Part shown: in pieces, positions 16,416 to 24,871 of the stretch | Layout of the letters: each line of letters starts with the position of its first letter | How positions within the stretch are numbered: position 1 is the first letter of the stretch | Source of the DNA: Evansella halocellulosilytica | GTDB taxonomy: Bacteria > Bacillota > Bacilli > Bacillales > Salisediminibacteriaceae | Length of the DNA: 64,000 nucleotides | Assembly (NCBI RefSeq): GCF_002335745.1 | Contig: NZ_NIST01000001.1 | Span: 1,832,039 to 1,896,038, forward strand | Direction of reading: 5' to 3' | The notes under the pieces: generated by a model | Databases searched by the model: none | What the model saw: only the letters and a program-made list of their open reading frames with translations | What the model was told of the DNA's origin: nothing | Made by a program: the position numbers and the translations under genes

Positions 16416-17082
16416 TAAAGCTTTAAAAAAAAACGTAACTTCCTTTTATCAAAATCCGGAATCGACAATCTCTGAAGAGTTTAAGCGAATTAAAGTAAAT
16501 ATCGAGTTTGCGGCATTTGAAAACAAATCCAAAACAATTTTAATCACTTCTCCAAACAAAAGTGAAGGAAAGACTATGATTACGGCTAAGTTAGCGATTA
16601 CTTTATCAAGAGAAGGGAAAAAAGTTTTATTAATTGATTCATCGATTCATAACCCAACGCTTCATAAAGTTTTTAAAATTAAAAATAACGAAGGTTTGAC
16701 AAATGTTATTGCAGGCCAGCGAAAGTTGAAGGATACGATTAACCAAACGATGATTGATGACCTGAAAATATTAACAGTTGGACAAATTTCATATAACATA
16801 GAAAAGTTGTATCATTCGACTTCAATGGATGAAGTGTTAACAGAAGCTGTTAAGGATTTTGATTTTGTTTTAATAGATTCATCACCGGTACATGAAGGAA
16901 ACATGACTAAAATCATTGCAAATAAATGTGATGGTGTCATCATGGTTGTGAGAAGTCATAAAACGGAGGATATATTAGCACAGGAAGCTAAAAAGGTGCT
17001 GGAAATCTCAAAATCCAAGCTGATAGGGATTATCTTAAATGCTAAACCGAGATCAATGTTTAAGTATTTTAGAAACAAATAA
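16408..17082 (+). CDS. epsB: Bacterial tyrosine kinase (CpsD/EpsB-like)
   Basis: A 224-residue BY-kinase. The P-loop region is TSPNKSEGKTMITAKLAITLS (Walker A, SEGKT), followed by KVLLIDSSIHNP (Walker A' variant, with Ser where Asp is common) and FDFVLIDSSP (Walker B). It works with the Wzz partner to control polymerisation and export, probably through cycles of autophosphorylation, although the C-terminus (SMFKYFRNK) shows one Tyr rather than a Tyr cluster. The TTG start at 16408 has AAAGGAGTG eight bases upstream and lies inside the end of epsA. Confidence 0.87.
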   Translation: MVSKALKKNVTSFYQNPESTISEEFKRIKVNIEFAAFENKSKTILITSPNKSEGKTMITAKLAITLSREGKKVLLIDSSIHNPTLHKVFKIKNNEGLTNVIAGQRKLKDTINQTMIDDLKILTVGQISYNIEKLYHSTSMDEVLTEAVKDFDFVLIDSSPVHEGNMTKIIANKCDGVIMVVRSHKTEDILAQEAKKVLEISKSKLIGIILNAKPRSMFKYFRNK

Positions 17083-17100
17083 TTTTTTTTTAACCTTCAT

Positions 17101-17116
17101 ATTCGTTATTAAGAAC
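17101..17116 (+). promoter_or_regulatory. SinR-like operator box O3
   Basis: ATTCGTTATTAAGAAC retains the TTCGTTATT...GAAC layout of O1 and O2. It lies just after the epsB stop and before the EAR element. It is followed by GAACATTTTGTTC, which joins it to the half-box at 17122. Confidence 0.5.
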
Positions 17117-17121
17117 ATTTT

Positions 17122-17137
17122 GTTCGTTATAGTGTTT
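17122..17137 (+). promoter_or_regulatory. SinR-like half-box O4
   Basis: GTTCGTTATAGTGTTT has the conserved GTTCGTTAT left half but no GAAC right half. Its proximity to O3 (five bases) suggests a combined binding region. Confidence 0.4.
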
Positions 17138-17139
17138 TT

Positions 17140-17285
17140 GTCGGAGTGATTTTTGGTGATGTCTCCTTGCCTTTATCTAATGGAGGCACTCGGCCATGCT
17201 GTGGGTGAAAACCTTAGATGCGCGTCATCGAAAGTGTGGTGTGAGGATGGGTTAAATGCCCAAATTTGCTTTGTTTTTTACCAAT
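17140..17285 (+). ncRNA. eps-associated RNA element (EAR)
   Basis: The 306-base gap between epsB and epsC is conserved non-coding sequence at the exact position of the EAR element of Bacillus eps operons, which promotes processive antitermination through long polysaccharide operons. Visible structure includes a closing helix TCTAA (about 17176) with TTAGA (about 17214), an inner GGC-ACTCG-GCC hairpin, a G-rich GTGTGGTGTGAGGATGGG stretch, and GGGTTAAATGCCC. No reading frame fits. The boundaries are approximate, and a covariance-model search would settle them. Confidence 0.75.
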
Positions 17286-17388
17286 AGAAGTCAAATACTT
17301 TGATGGGTAAAGAGGCTAAAGGATATAATCTCTTTTGCACGTTCATAATTTATTTACATGAAAATAATTTGAGAAGGGAGAAGGGCAA

Positions 17389-19215
17389 TTGACATATCAA
17401 AAAAGGCTTCCTCTACTAATATTCGTCGACTCACTTATCGTAGTGACCGCCTTCATTATAAGTATATTTTTATTACATCATTACATTGAACTAATCTTAT
17501 TTTTCGCTACGCTAGCCATTTTACTTATTTGCTATCATACGTTCTCATTTACTTATAAACTTTATAAAAAAGCATGGGAGTATGCCAGTATCGGGGAAGT
17601 ACAAATGATTATAAAAACGGCTGTTATTTCAATTATGATAACTGGCGTTATGCAATTAGCACTTTTCCAACAACTTCATTTTCGATTACTGTTTATTACT
17701 TGTTTACTTCAAATTGCACTAATAGGAGGATCTCGCCTGTCTTGGAGAATGATGAGGGATAAAATACTTAATCAAAAAAGAACGAAGAAAAATGCGTTAA
17801 TTGTTGGTGCGGGTGCTGCAGGAACAATGATCGCTAGACAATTAAAAAATAACAGTGAGTCTGGATTAGATCCCGTTGCTTTTATTGATGATGATATAAA
17901 GAAACAAAAGCTCGACATCTTTAATATTCCAGTTATCGGTGGAACGCAGCAAATTAAATCAGCTGCTCAAATGTACAATGCTGACATGATTATTATCGCG
18001 ATCCCTTCTTTAAAAAGAAAAGAGTTAAATAACATCTATTTGGAATGTGCAAAAACGAAAGTGAAAACTCAAATATTACCGATGATTGAAGACTTGGTCA
18101 CTGGAAAAGTATCTGTAAACCAGTTTCGTGAAGTTGAAGTTGAAGATTTATTAGGAAGGGATCCCGTTGAATTAGAATTTGAAGCAATATCAGAGTCAAT
18201 TACAAATAAAGTCGTTTTAGTAACTGGCGCTGGAGGGTCAATCGGTTCCGAAATATGCCGGCAAATTTCAGAATTTAAACCTAAGACACTTATTCTGCTC
18301 GGCCATGGTGAGAATAGTATTTACAGTATTGAAATGGAATTGAGAGAAACATTCGGATTCAATTCAATGAAACTCGTAACTGAAATTGCAGATATACAAG
18401 ATTACGAAAAAATAATGACGGTTTTTAACGACCATAAACCTCATGTTGTTTACCATGCTGCAGCTCATAAACATGTTCCATTAATGGAACGAAACCCAGA
18501 AGAAGCACTGAAAAATAATGTGATTGGAACAATGAATGTTGCAAAAGCAGCAAGTCTAAATGACGTTGAAACATTTGTTATGGTTTCCTCTGATAAAGCA
18601 GTTAACCCAACGAGTGTGATGGGAGCAACAAAAAGGTTAGCGGAAATGGTTATCCAATACATGGATACTGGGAGTAAAACAAAGTTTACTGTCGTCCGTT
18701 TCGGCAATGTTTTAGGAAGCCGTGGGAGTGTTATCCCACTTTTTAAAAAGCAAATTCAAAAGGGCGGACCGATTACCATCACCCATCCAGAAATGGTCAG
18801 GTATTTTATGACGATTCCAGAAGCTTCTAAACTTGTCATTCAAGCAGGGAGTTTGGCAAAAGGAGGGGAGATATTCGTATTAGATATGGGGGAGCCAGTT
18901 AAAATACTTGATTTAGCAAAAAATTTAATTAAACTCTCAGGTCATTCAGTTGAAGAAATCGGCATCCAATATACAGGGATGAGGCGGGGGGAGAAGCTTT
19001 ATGAAGAATTGTTGAATGCAAATGAAATTCACGATCAGCAAATCTACCCTAAAATTTATATAGGAAAGAGTTCTAGTATTCTTATTGAAGAGATTACAGA
19101 GTTGATTGCCTCGTATTCATTATTTAATAAAAGTGCTTTAAGTAAACGAATTGTTCAGCTTGCGAACAAAGGTATTACAGAAAATGAGAAAAATGGAGCC
19201 GTTCTATCAGTCTAA
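17389..19215 (+). CDS. epsC: Nucleotide-sugar 4,6-dehydratase (EpsC/CapD/PglF-like)
   Basis: A 608-residue membrane-bound enzyme. About four N-terminal membrane helices are followed by a CoA-binding-type Rossmann domain (VGAGAAGTMIARQL, near residue 139) and a catalytic SDR domain starting VTGAGGSIGSEICRQI near residue 281. The extended-SDR active site carries MGATKR after SSDKAVNP, as in UDP-GlcNAc 4,6-dehydratases where Met and Lys replace Tyr. It likely makes the UDP-4-keto-6-deoxy sugar used by the aminotransferase at 23673 and the acetyltransferase at 20972. TTG start with GGGAGAAGGG upstream. Confidence 0.9.
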   Translation: MTYQKRLPLLIFVDSLIVVTAFIISIFLLHHYIELILFFATLAILLICYHTFSFTYKLYKKAWEYASIGEVQMIIKTAVISIMITGVMQLALFQQLHFRLLFITCLLQIALIGGSRLSWRMMRDKILNQKRTKKNALIVGAGAAGTMIARQLKNNSESGLDPVAFIDDDIKKQKLDIFNIPVIGGTQQIKSAAQMYNADMIIIAIPSLKRKELNNIYLECAKTKVKTQILPMIEDLVTGKVSVNQFREVEVEDLLGRDPVELEFEAISESITNKVVLVTGAGGSIGSEICRQISEFKPKTLILLGHGENSIYSIEMELRETFGFNSMKLVTEIADIQDYEKIMTVFNDHKPHVVYHAAAHKHVPLMERNPEEALKNNVIGTMNVAKAASLNDVETFVMVSSDKAVNPTSVMGATKRLAEMVIQYMDTGSKTKFTVVRFGNVLGSRGSVIPLFKKQIQKGGPITITHPEMVRYFMTIPEASKLVIQAGSLAKGGEIFVLDMGEPVKILDLAKNLIKLSGHSVEEIGIQYTGMRRGEKLYEELLNANEIHDQQIYPKIYIGKSSSILIEEITELIASYSLFNKSALSKRIVQLANKGITENEKNGAVLSV

Positions 19216-19247
19216 TATATTTTGATTACGATTGAAGGGAATAATTG

Positions 19248-20318
19248 ATGACAATTCTTTATCTCAACCTTGTCGTTGTGTTTGTTTTTTCATTTGCTGC
19301 AAGATACTTTAAAGATTCGCAGCAGCTAAGTGAACACACAAATGTTCGAGCAAGTCTTTATTTTATGCTCATTGCAATGGCGTCTTTAGTTGTCGTAGCT
19401 GGTCTTCGAAATAATATCGGAGATACGTATGTTTATCGAAATATATATGAAACAAATGAATTTACGTGGGAATATATTCAAAGCCAAAAAGATATCGGAT
19501 TTGGCGTATTACAGATGCTTTTAAAAAACTTTTCCGATGATGCTCAACTATTAATCTTTGTGACGGCATTAATTACAAACGTTTTGATCGTGTTTGTTTT
19601 ATATAAATATACGAAGCTTTTTGAGATTAGTATGTTTGTCTATATTGCTTCGGGGATGTATTTAGTTTCAATGAATGGCGTTAGACAATATTTAGCTGCA
19701 GCGATCATCTTTGCTGCAACGAAATATCTCTTCGATGGCAGTTTTAAAAGGTATTTACTTACCGTTTTACTTGCATCAACATTTCACCAAAGTGCACTCG
19801 TCCTTATTCCAATTTATTTTATCGTAAGAAGAGAGGCGTGGACAAAGACATCCGCTTTGCTTATCTTATCATCGGTATTAATAGTTTTAGGATACAATCA
19901 GTTTTCCGAATTATTATTTTCTCTTTTAGGAGAAGGAGGTTACGGGGAATATCGTGATTTTAATGAAGGGGGGGCAAACATTATAAGAGTAGGTGTGAGT
20001 GCTGCACCACTCATTCTCGCTTACTTAGGAAGAGAACGATTTAGAGAGTTGTTTCCTAAAAGTGATTATATCGTAAATTTAGCGCTATTAGGCTTGATTT
20101 TTATGGTTATCGCGTCACAAAACTGGATTTTTGCTAGATTTTCTATTTATTTTGATTTATATAACCTTATCTTAATTTCATGGGTTGTACATTTATTTAC
20201 AAAAAAGGATCAAAAATTCATTTATTATACGATCCTAGTCTGTTACTTCATTTTCTTTATTTATGAATATGTTTTTACACTAAATGTTGAATATAAAAGT
20301 GATTTCTTACAGCTTTGA
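19248..20318 (+). CDS. epsG: EpsG-family polysaccharide polymerase (Wzy-like)
   Basis: A 356-residue membrane protein with around ten hydrophobic segments. EpsG family signatures are visible: VVAGLRNNIGDTYVYRNIYE near residues 50-69, SMNGVRQYLAAAIIF, and STFHQSALVLIPIYF. These proteins are thought to polymerise lipid-linked repeat units on the outer face of the membrane. ATG 19248 is preferred over the adjoining TTG because GAAGGGA lies about seven bases upstream. It sits between epsC and the initiating sugar transferase, unlike the B. subtilis order. Confidence 0.85.
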   Translation: MTILYLNLVVVFVFSFAARYFKDSQQLSEHTNVRASLYFMLIAMASLVVVAGLRNNIGDTYVYRNIYETNEFTWEYIQSQKDIGFGVLQMLLKNFSDDAQLLIFVTALITNVLIVFVLYKYTKLFEISMFVYIASGMYLVSMNGVRQYLAAAIIFAATKYLFDGSFKRYLLTVLLASTFHQSALVLIPIYFIVRREAWTKTSALLILSSVLIVLGYNQFSELLFSLLGEGGYGEYRDFNEGGANIIRVGVSAAPLILAYLGRERFRELFPKSDYIVNLALLGLIFMVIASQNWIFARFSIYFDLYNLILISWVVHLFTKKDQKFIYYTILVCYFIFFIYEYVFTLNVEYKSDFLQL

Positions 20319-20364
20319 CAATGATCACATCATCTTCTTTAACGAATGTGAGGAGGGGAAGCGT

Positions 20365-20979
20365 GTGAAACGTGTTTTCGATGTCATTGTTTCATTGGTT
20401 TTATTAGTCATTTTATTGCCATTAATACTAATCATCGCTTTTACGATCCGTTTGAAGCTGGGGACTCCGATCATTTATAAACAGATGCGCCCAGGCTTAA
20501 AACATCAACCTTTTTATTTTTATAAATTTCGAAGTATGACTGATGAAACAGATGGGAAAGGGCATTTATTACCGGACGAACAACGGCTAACTAGATTAGG
20601 AATGTTTCTCAGGAAATATAGTCTCGATGAATTACCCCAGCTTTTAAATGTATTAAAGGGAGATCTGAGCCTTGTCGGTCCTAGACCGCTGTTAATGGAG
20701 TATTTACCTTTATACTCAACTGAACATCGACATCGACACGATGTGAGGCCAGGTATAACTGGTTGGGCACAAATTAATGGGCGCAACGGGATCTCTTGGG
20801 AAGAGAAATTTAACTTAGATGTTTGGTACGTTCATCATCAATCGTTTACTCTCGATCTGAAAATATTAATGTTGACCTTGGTTAAGGTCATTAAATCAGA
20901 AGGAATTAATCAGCCAGGAAATGTGACGATTGAGAGATTCAGAGGGTACACATCAAAGGTAAATAGCGGTCATGATTAA
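20365..20979 (+). CDS. epsL: Initiating sugar-1-phosphate transferase (EpsL-like)
   Basis: A 204-residue polyprenyl-phosphate sugar-phosphotransferase. It begins with a membrane helix (VFDVIVSLVLLVILLPLILII), then YKQMRPG, FYKFRSMT and a conserved catalytic block SLDELPQLLNVLKGDLSLVGPRP (split here only for description), ending in RPGITGWAQINGRN. These enzymes load the first sugar onto undecaprenyl phosphate. GTG 20365 is chosen because AGGAGGGG lies six bases upstream, and the length then equals B. subtilis EpsL. It overlaps the next gene by eight bases. Confidence 0.88.
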   Translation: MKRVFDVIVSLVLLVILLPLILIIAFTIRLKLGTPIIYKQMRPGLKHQPFYFYKFRSMTDETDGKGHLLPDEQRLTRLGMFLRKYSLDELPQLLNVLKGDLSLVGPRPLLMEYLPLYSTEHRHRHDVRPGITGWAQINGRNGISWEEKFNLDVWYVHHQSFTLDLKILMLTLVKVIKSEGINQPGNVTIERFRGYTSKVNSGHD

Positions 20980-21622
20980 TCAAGTCATCGTGATCGGTCA
21001 AGGAGGACATAGCAAAGTTGTTCATGATGTAATTAAATCGACTCCGTACTTAGAGGTGGCAGGATTTTTAGATGATAAATATGATGAGCTCGGTTTTAGA
21101 GGTAAGTACGTGTATGGCCCTGTTTCAGCTGCAATCCAGCTAAAACAGTCATACAGAAACATTTATTTTTTTATTGCGATAGGCAGTAATCGAGTGAGAG
21201 AAAAGATTTTCAAAAAACTTAACTTACCTTCAGAGTCCTATCTGTCATTGGCACACCAATCAGCTGTGATAAGTTCGAGTGCGAAAATAGGACACGGATC
21301 AGTGATTATGGCCAACGTCGTCATAAATGCTGACAGTCAAATTGGAAACCATTCAATTATTAATACAAGCTCTGTCGTGGAGCATGACAGTGTAGTTGAA
21401 GACTTTGTCCATCTTTCTCCATCTGTAACTTTATGCGGATCTACAGTCGTTCGGAATGGAGCTCTTGTAGGGGCAGGATCGAGTGTCATTCCTGGAATCC
21501 AAATTGGAGAATGGTCTGTTATAGGTGCCGGTTCATCGGTTATTAATGATATATCACCTTATTGCACAGCAGTCGGGGTACCTGCTCGGGAAACAGCAAA
21601 TCAAAGAATGCAGAGGAACTGA
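20972..21622 (+). CDS. epsM: Sugar O/N-acetyltransferase (EpsM/NeuD/PglD-like)
   Basis: A 216-residue hexapeptide-repeat acetyltransferase. The N-terminus is a Rossmann-like domain (VIVIGQGGHSKVVHDVIKST) and the C-terminal two thirds form a left-handed beta helix with repeats such as AKIGHGSVIMANVVINADSQ. The catalytic-type His lies in SSVVEHDS. PglD-type enzymes acetylate the 4-amino group of UDP-4-amino-6-deoxy sugars, which fits the dehydratase and aminotransferase of this operon. Its start overlaps the end of epsL. Confidence 0.86.
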   Translation: MINQVIVIGQGGHSKVVHDVIKSTPYLEVAGFLDDKYDELGFRGKYVYGPVSAAIQLKQSYRNIYFFIAIGSNRVREKIFKKLNLPSESYLSLAHQSAVISSSAKIGHGSVIMANVVINADSQIGNHSIINTSSVVEHDSVVEDFVHLSPSVTLCGSTVVRNGALVGAGSSVIPGIQIGEWSVIGAGSSVINDISPYCTAVGVPARETANQRMQRN

Positions 21623-21631
21623 AGTGATAAG

Positions 21632-22813
21632 ATGAATAAAATGAAAATTTGCTTTGTCACAACAACGTCAATTACGATTAGAAGTTTCTTAATTGGTCAG
21701 GCAGATTATTTAAGTAAGCATGGCTATGATGTAACAGTTGTATGCGATGATGACAGTTTGCTAAGGGAAGAACTCCCAGAAGAGGTTCATTATACTCCGA
21801 TCAAAATGAGACGGGGGCTTGATGGAATCGGAGCTTTGAAAACAATATACCTCCTATATCAGTTATTCAAAAAAGAAAGGTTTGACATTGTTCAATACTC
21901 GACTCCAAATGCTGCTTTATATGCAGCGACGGCTTCTCGTTTAGCACGAATCCGCGTCCGCTTATATTGTCAATGGGGGATTCGCTATGTCGGGTTTACA
22001 GGTTGGAAGAGAAAATTATTTAAACTACTTGAAAAGACCGTATGCAGCCTTTCAACAACGATAGAGCCGGATAGTAGAGGGAATTTGTTATTTAGCCGAG
22101 CTGAAGGGCTATATTGCGACAAGAAAAGCAGAGTAGTCTGGAACGGCAGTGCAAATGGTGTGGATTTACAAAAATTTGATATTACAAAAAAACACGACTG
22201 GAGAGCCGAAATTCGTAAGAAGCATAAGATTGCAGAGACGGATTTCGTACTTGGTTTTATAGGAAGGCTTAATAAGGATAAAGGAATTGATGAACTTTTA
22301 TCGGCATTTAAACGTATTTCTATGAAATATCGAAATACGAAGCTTTTGATGGTCGGTTCAAAAGACCGGAACAGTAGTTTAGATGAAGAGCTTCTTTTCT
22401 GGTCGGAGAACAATGAATCAATTATTTACAGCGGATTCACAACTGAAGTTGAAAAGTATATTGCCACGATGAACATTTTTATTTTACCGAGTTATCGCGA
22501 AGGATTTGGGTCGGTTGTGATTGAAGCGGAAGCGATGGGAATACCTGTCATTGTTTCGGATATCCCAGGTCCAATTGATGCCATACAAGAAGGTGAAACG
22601 GGACTGGTTGTACCGAAAGCAACGGTAGATCCATTGGTTCAAGCAATTGAAACACTCATGACAAATAATGAGATGTATTCACGTTTGAGTAAAAATGCGA
22701 GTGAATTTGTTCAACAGAGCTTTGAACAAAGGAAGTTGTGGAAGTATATTTTAGAAGACAAAAATGCACTTTGTAAAGAACATGTTTCGCCAAAGGAGGG
22801 GCTAAATGGATAA
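21632..22813 (+). CDS. Glycosyltransferase family 4
   Basis: A 393-residue GT-B glycosyltransferase. The C-terminal donor domain shows LGFIGRLNKDKGIDELLSAF near residues 206-225 and the acidic EX7E motif in YREGFGSVVIEAEAMGIPV, where the first and last Glu contact the nucleotide sugar. It occupies the position where B. subtilis has epsD. It transfers one sugar onto the lipid-linked repeat on the cytoplasmic side of the membrane. The sugar is not predictable. It overlaps the next gene by eight bases. Confidence 0.85.
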   Translation: MNKMKICFVTTTSITIRSFLIGQADYLSKHGYDVTVVCDDDSLLREELPEEVHYTPIKMRRGLDGIGALKTIYLLYQLFKKERFDIVQYSTPNAALYAATASRLARIRVRLYCQWGIRYVGFTGWKRKLFKLLEKTVCSLSTTIEPDSRGNLLFSRAEGLYCDKKSRVVWNGSANGVDLQKFDITKKHDWRAEIRKKHKIAETDFVLGFIGRLNKDKGIDELLSAFKRISMKYRNTKLLMVGSKDRNSSLDEELLFWSENNESIIYSGFTTEVEKYIATMNIFILPSYREGFGSVVIEAEAMGIPVIVSDIPGPIDAIQEGETGLVVPKATVDPLVQAIETLMTNNEMYSRLSKNASEFVQQSFEQRKLWKYILEDKNALCKEHVSPKEGLNG

Positions 22814-23618
22814 TATGAAACCGAAAGTATCGATTATTATGGGAATATATAACTGTTCCTCAACATTAAAAGAATCGATACATTCACTTCTAGAGCAAAC
22901 GTATACGGACTGGGAACTCATCATGTGTGATGACGGATCAACGGATCGTACATTTCATATTGCAAAAGAATATGCAGATGAGTACGAGAATATCACGCTA
23001 TTAACGAATGAAAAAAATCGGGGCCTCGCATTTTCGTTAAATCGCTGCCTTTCTATTGCCAAAGGAGAATACATTGCCCGACAAGATGGAGATGACCGCT
23101 CCTTACCGACTAGGCTCGAGAAAGAAGTCACTTTATTACATGATCATCCTGAATTTGACATTGTCAGTACAGGGATGATTTTTTTTGATGAAACGGGCTA
23201 TTGGGGAGAAATTCGATCTGTTGAAAAACCAGAACCAATTGATTTAGTTGTGCAATCGCCATTTTGTCATGCACCTTGCATCGTTCGCAAGGAAGCTTTG
23301 TTGCGTGTAAATGGATACAGCTTCAAACGTCTGACACATCGTGCAGAAGATTATGATCTCTGGTTCCGTATGTACGCGAATGGTTCACGCGGCTATAACA
23401 TCCAATCCCCACTTTATGAGGTGAGAGACGACCGTCAGGCAATTAGTAGAAGAAAGTACATGTATCGAATAAATGAGGCATACGTACGCTTTCAAGGTTA
23501 TCGACGTTTAAAACTACCTGCGAAATGCTACTTTTATGCGGTCAGAACATTAATCATTGGTCTGATTCCAAAAGGAATATATAAGCGAATGCGAAGAAAA
23601 AAATACTCGCTGTCTTAA
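22806..23618 (+). CDS. epsE: Glycosyltransferase family 2, EpsE-like
   Basis: A 270-residue GT-A enzyme. The N-terminus KPKVSIIMGIYNCSSTLKES and the block GEYIARQDGDDRSLPTRLEKEV match the pattern of B. subtilis EpsE, including the D-x-D-D catalytic region. EpsE is a transferase that also acts as a flagellar clutch by binding FliG. Clutch activity depends on surface residues that cannot be judged here. Start ATG 22806 is within the previous gene, with AAAGGAGGGG upstream. The Arg/Lys-rich C-terminus suggests peripheral membrane contact. Confidence 0.8.
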   Translation: MDNMKPKVSIIMGIYNCSSTLKESIHSLLEQTYTDWELIMCDDGSTDRTFHIAKEYADEYENITLLTNEKNRGLAFSLNRCLSIAKGEYIARQDGDDRSLPTRLEKEVTLLHDHPEFDIVSTGMIFFDETGYWGEIRSVEKPEPIDLVVQSPFCHAPCIVRKEALLRVNGYSFKRLTHRAEDYDLWFRMYANGSRGYNIQSPLYEVRDDRQAISRRKYMYRINEAYVRFQGYRRLKLPAKCYFYAVRTLIIGLIPKGIYKRMRRKKYSLS

Positions 23619-23672
23619 ATATAGGTGTTGTGTTTTTCATGTCAAACATCAAAATGTGGAGGTGCTTGTTTC

Positions 23673-24833
23673 GTGGAAAAAACCGATAAAACTAAAATTT
23701 ACCTCTCTCCTCCTCACCTTAGCGGATACGAGTTGAAATATATCAATGAAGCGATTGAATCGAATTGGATCGCACCGGTTGGACCGCACGTTGATCAGTT
23801 TGAAAAAGAAATCGCACATTTTGCTGGAACGAAAGAAGCTGTAGCCTTAAGCTCAGGAACGGCAGCTATACATCTAGCTCTCTTATTGTTAAACGTAAAG
23901 AAAGGTGACTATGTATTCTGTTCAAGTCTCACATTTGTAGCAAGTGCAAATCCAATTTTATATCAAGGGGCTCAACCAGTGTTTATTGATTCCGAACGTG
24001 ATTCTTGGAACATGTCACCACAAGCGTTGGAGAAGGCTTTAAAGGATGCTCGCACTACAGGGAGCCTTCCAAAAGCAGTGATCGTTGTTAATCTGTATGG
24101 ACAGGTCGCAAAAATGGAAGAGATTGTTGCAATATGTAATCAATATAGTGTGCCAATGATAGAAGATGCTGCTGAATCTCTTGGTTCTACTTATAAAGGA
24201 CAGCATGGCGGCACATTTGGATGCTTTGGCATTTATTCTTTTAATGGAAATAAAATTATTACGACTTCAGGTGGCGGCATGCTCGTTTCGAATAATGTAA
24301 AGGCGATGAAAAGGGCTAGATTTTTAGCGACTCAAGCAAAGGATAGAGCTTCACATTATGAACATAGTGAAGTAGGTTTTAACTATCGAATGAGTAACTT
24401 ACTGGCTAGTGTAGGCAGAGCACAGCTGCAAGTGATAGAGGAAAGAGTCCAGGCAAAGAGAGCAGTGTTTAATCGGTACTATCAAGAACTAGCTGACATC
24501 CCCGGTATTCAATTTATGCCTGAATTACGTGGTACTAGATCAAACCGATGGCTGACGGTCTTGACGATTGATGAACGATCCGGGTTTACAAATGAAGTAT
24601 TATTAGGGTCACTGGAAGCAGAAAATATAGAAGCAAGGCCTGTTTGGAAGCCATTACACATGCAGCCGTTATTTAAAGGGGCTGCTTTTTATCCTCACAG
24701 TGAACTTGAACATGTTTGTGAGAAATTGTTTTATAAGGGAATATGCCTTCCTTCCGGTACAAATATGACTGAGCAGGAGCAAAATAGAGTGATTGAATGT
24801 ATTAAAAGTCATGTGAAGGTCACCACTCCTTAG
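23673..24833 (+). CDS. epsN: DegT/DnrJ/EryC1 PLP aminotransferase (EpsN/PglE-like)
   Basis: A 386-residue sugar aminotransferase. It begins with IYLSPPHLSGYELKYINEA and contains the PLP region IEDAAESLGSTYKG and the lysine segment FGCFGIYSFNGNKIITTSGGG, where the Lys forms the Schiff base. Such enzymes convert UDP-4-keto-6-deoxy sugar to the 4-amino sugar, the step between epsC and epsM. The GTG at 23673 follows TGGAGGTG by eight bases and gives the length of B. subtilis EpsN. Together, C, N and M predict a diacetamido-type sugar such as bacillosamine. The final sugar is inference. Confidence 0.88.
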   Translation: MEKTDKTKIYLSPPHLSGYELKYINEAIESNWIAPVGPHVDQFEKEIAHFAGTKEAVALSSGTAAIHLALLLLNVKKGDYVFCSSLTFVASANPILYQGAQPVFIDSERDSWNMSPQALEKALKDARTTGSLPKAVIVVNLYGQVAKMEEIVAICNQYSVPMIEDAAESLGSTYKGQHGGTFGCFGIYSFNGNKIITTSGGGMLVSNNVKAMKRARFLATQAKDRASHYEHSEVGFNYRMSNLLASVGRAQLQVIEERVQAKRAVFNRYYQELADIPGIQFMPELRGTRSNRWLTVLTIDERSGFTNEVLLGSLEAENIEARPVWKPLHMQPLFKGAAFYPHSELEHVCEKLFYKGICLPSGTNMTEQEQNRVIECIKSHVKVTTP

Positions 24834-24871
24834 TCGAATCAGTACTGATTAACATATAAGGAGAAGTTTGT

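Noticed and set aside
17309-17340. Intrinsic terminator at the end of the EAR region
   Set aside because: AAAGAG/CTCTTT is a six-base AT-rich stem with only a four-T run, too weak to call.
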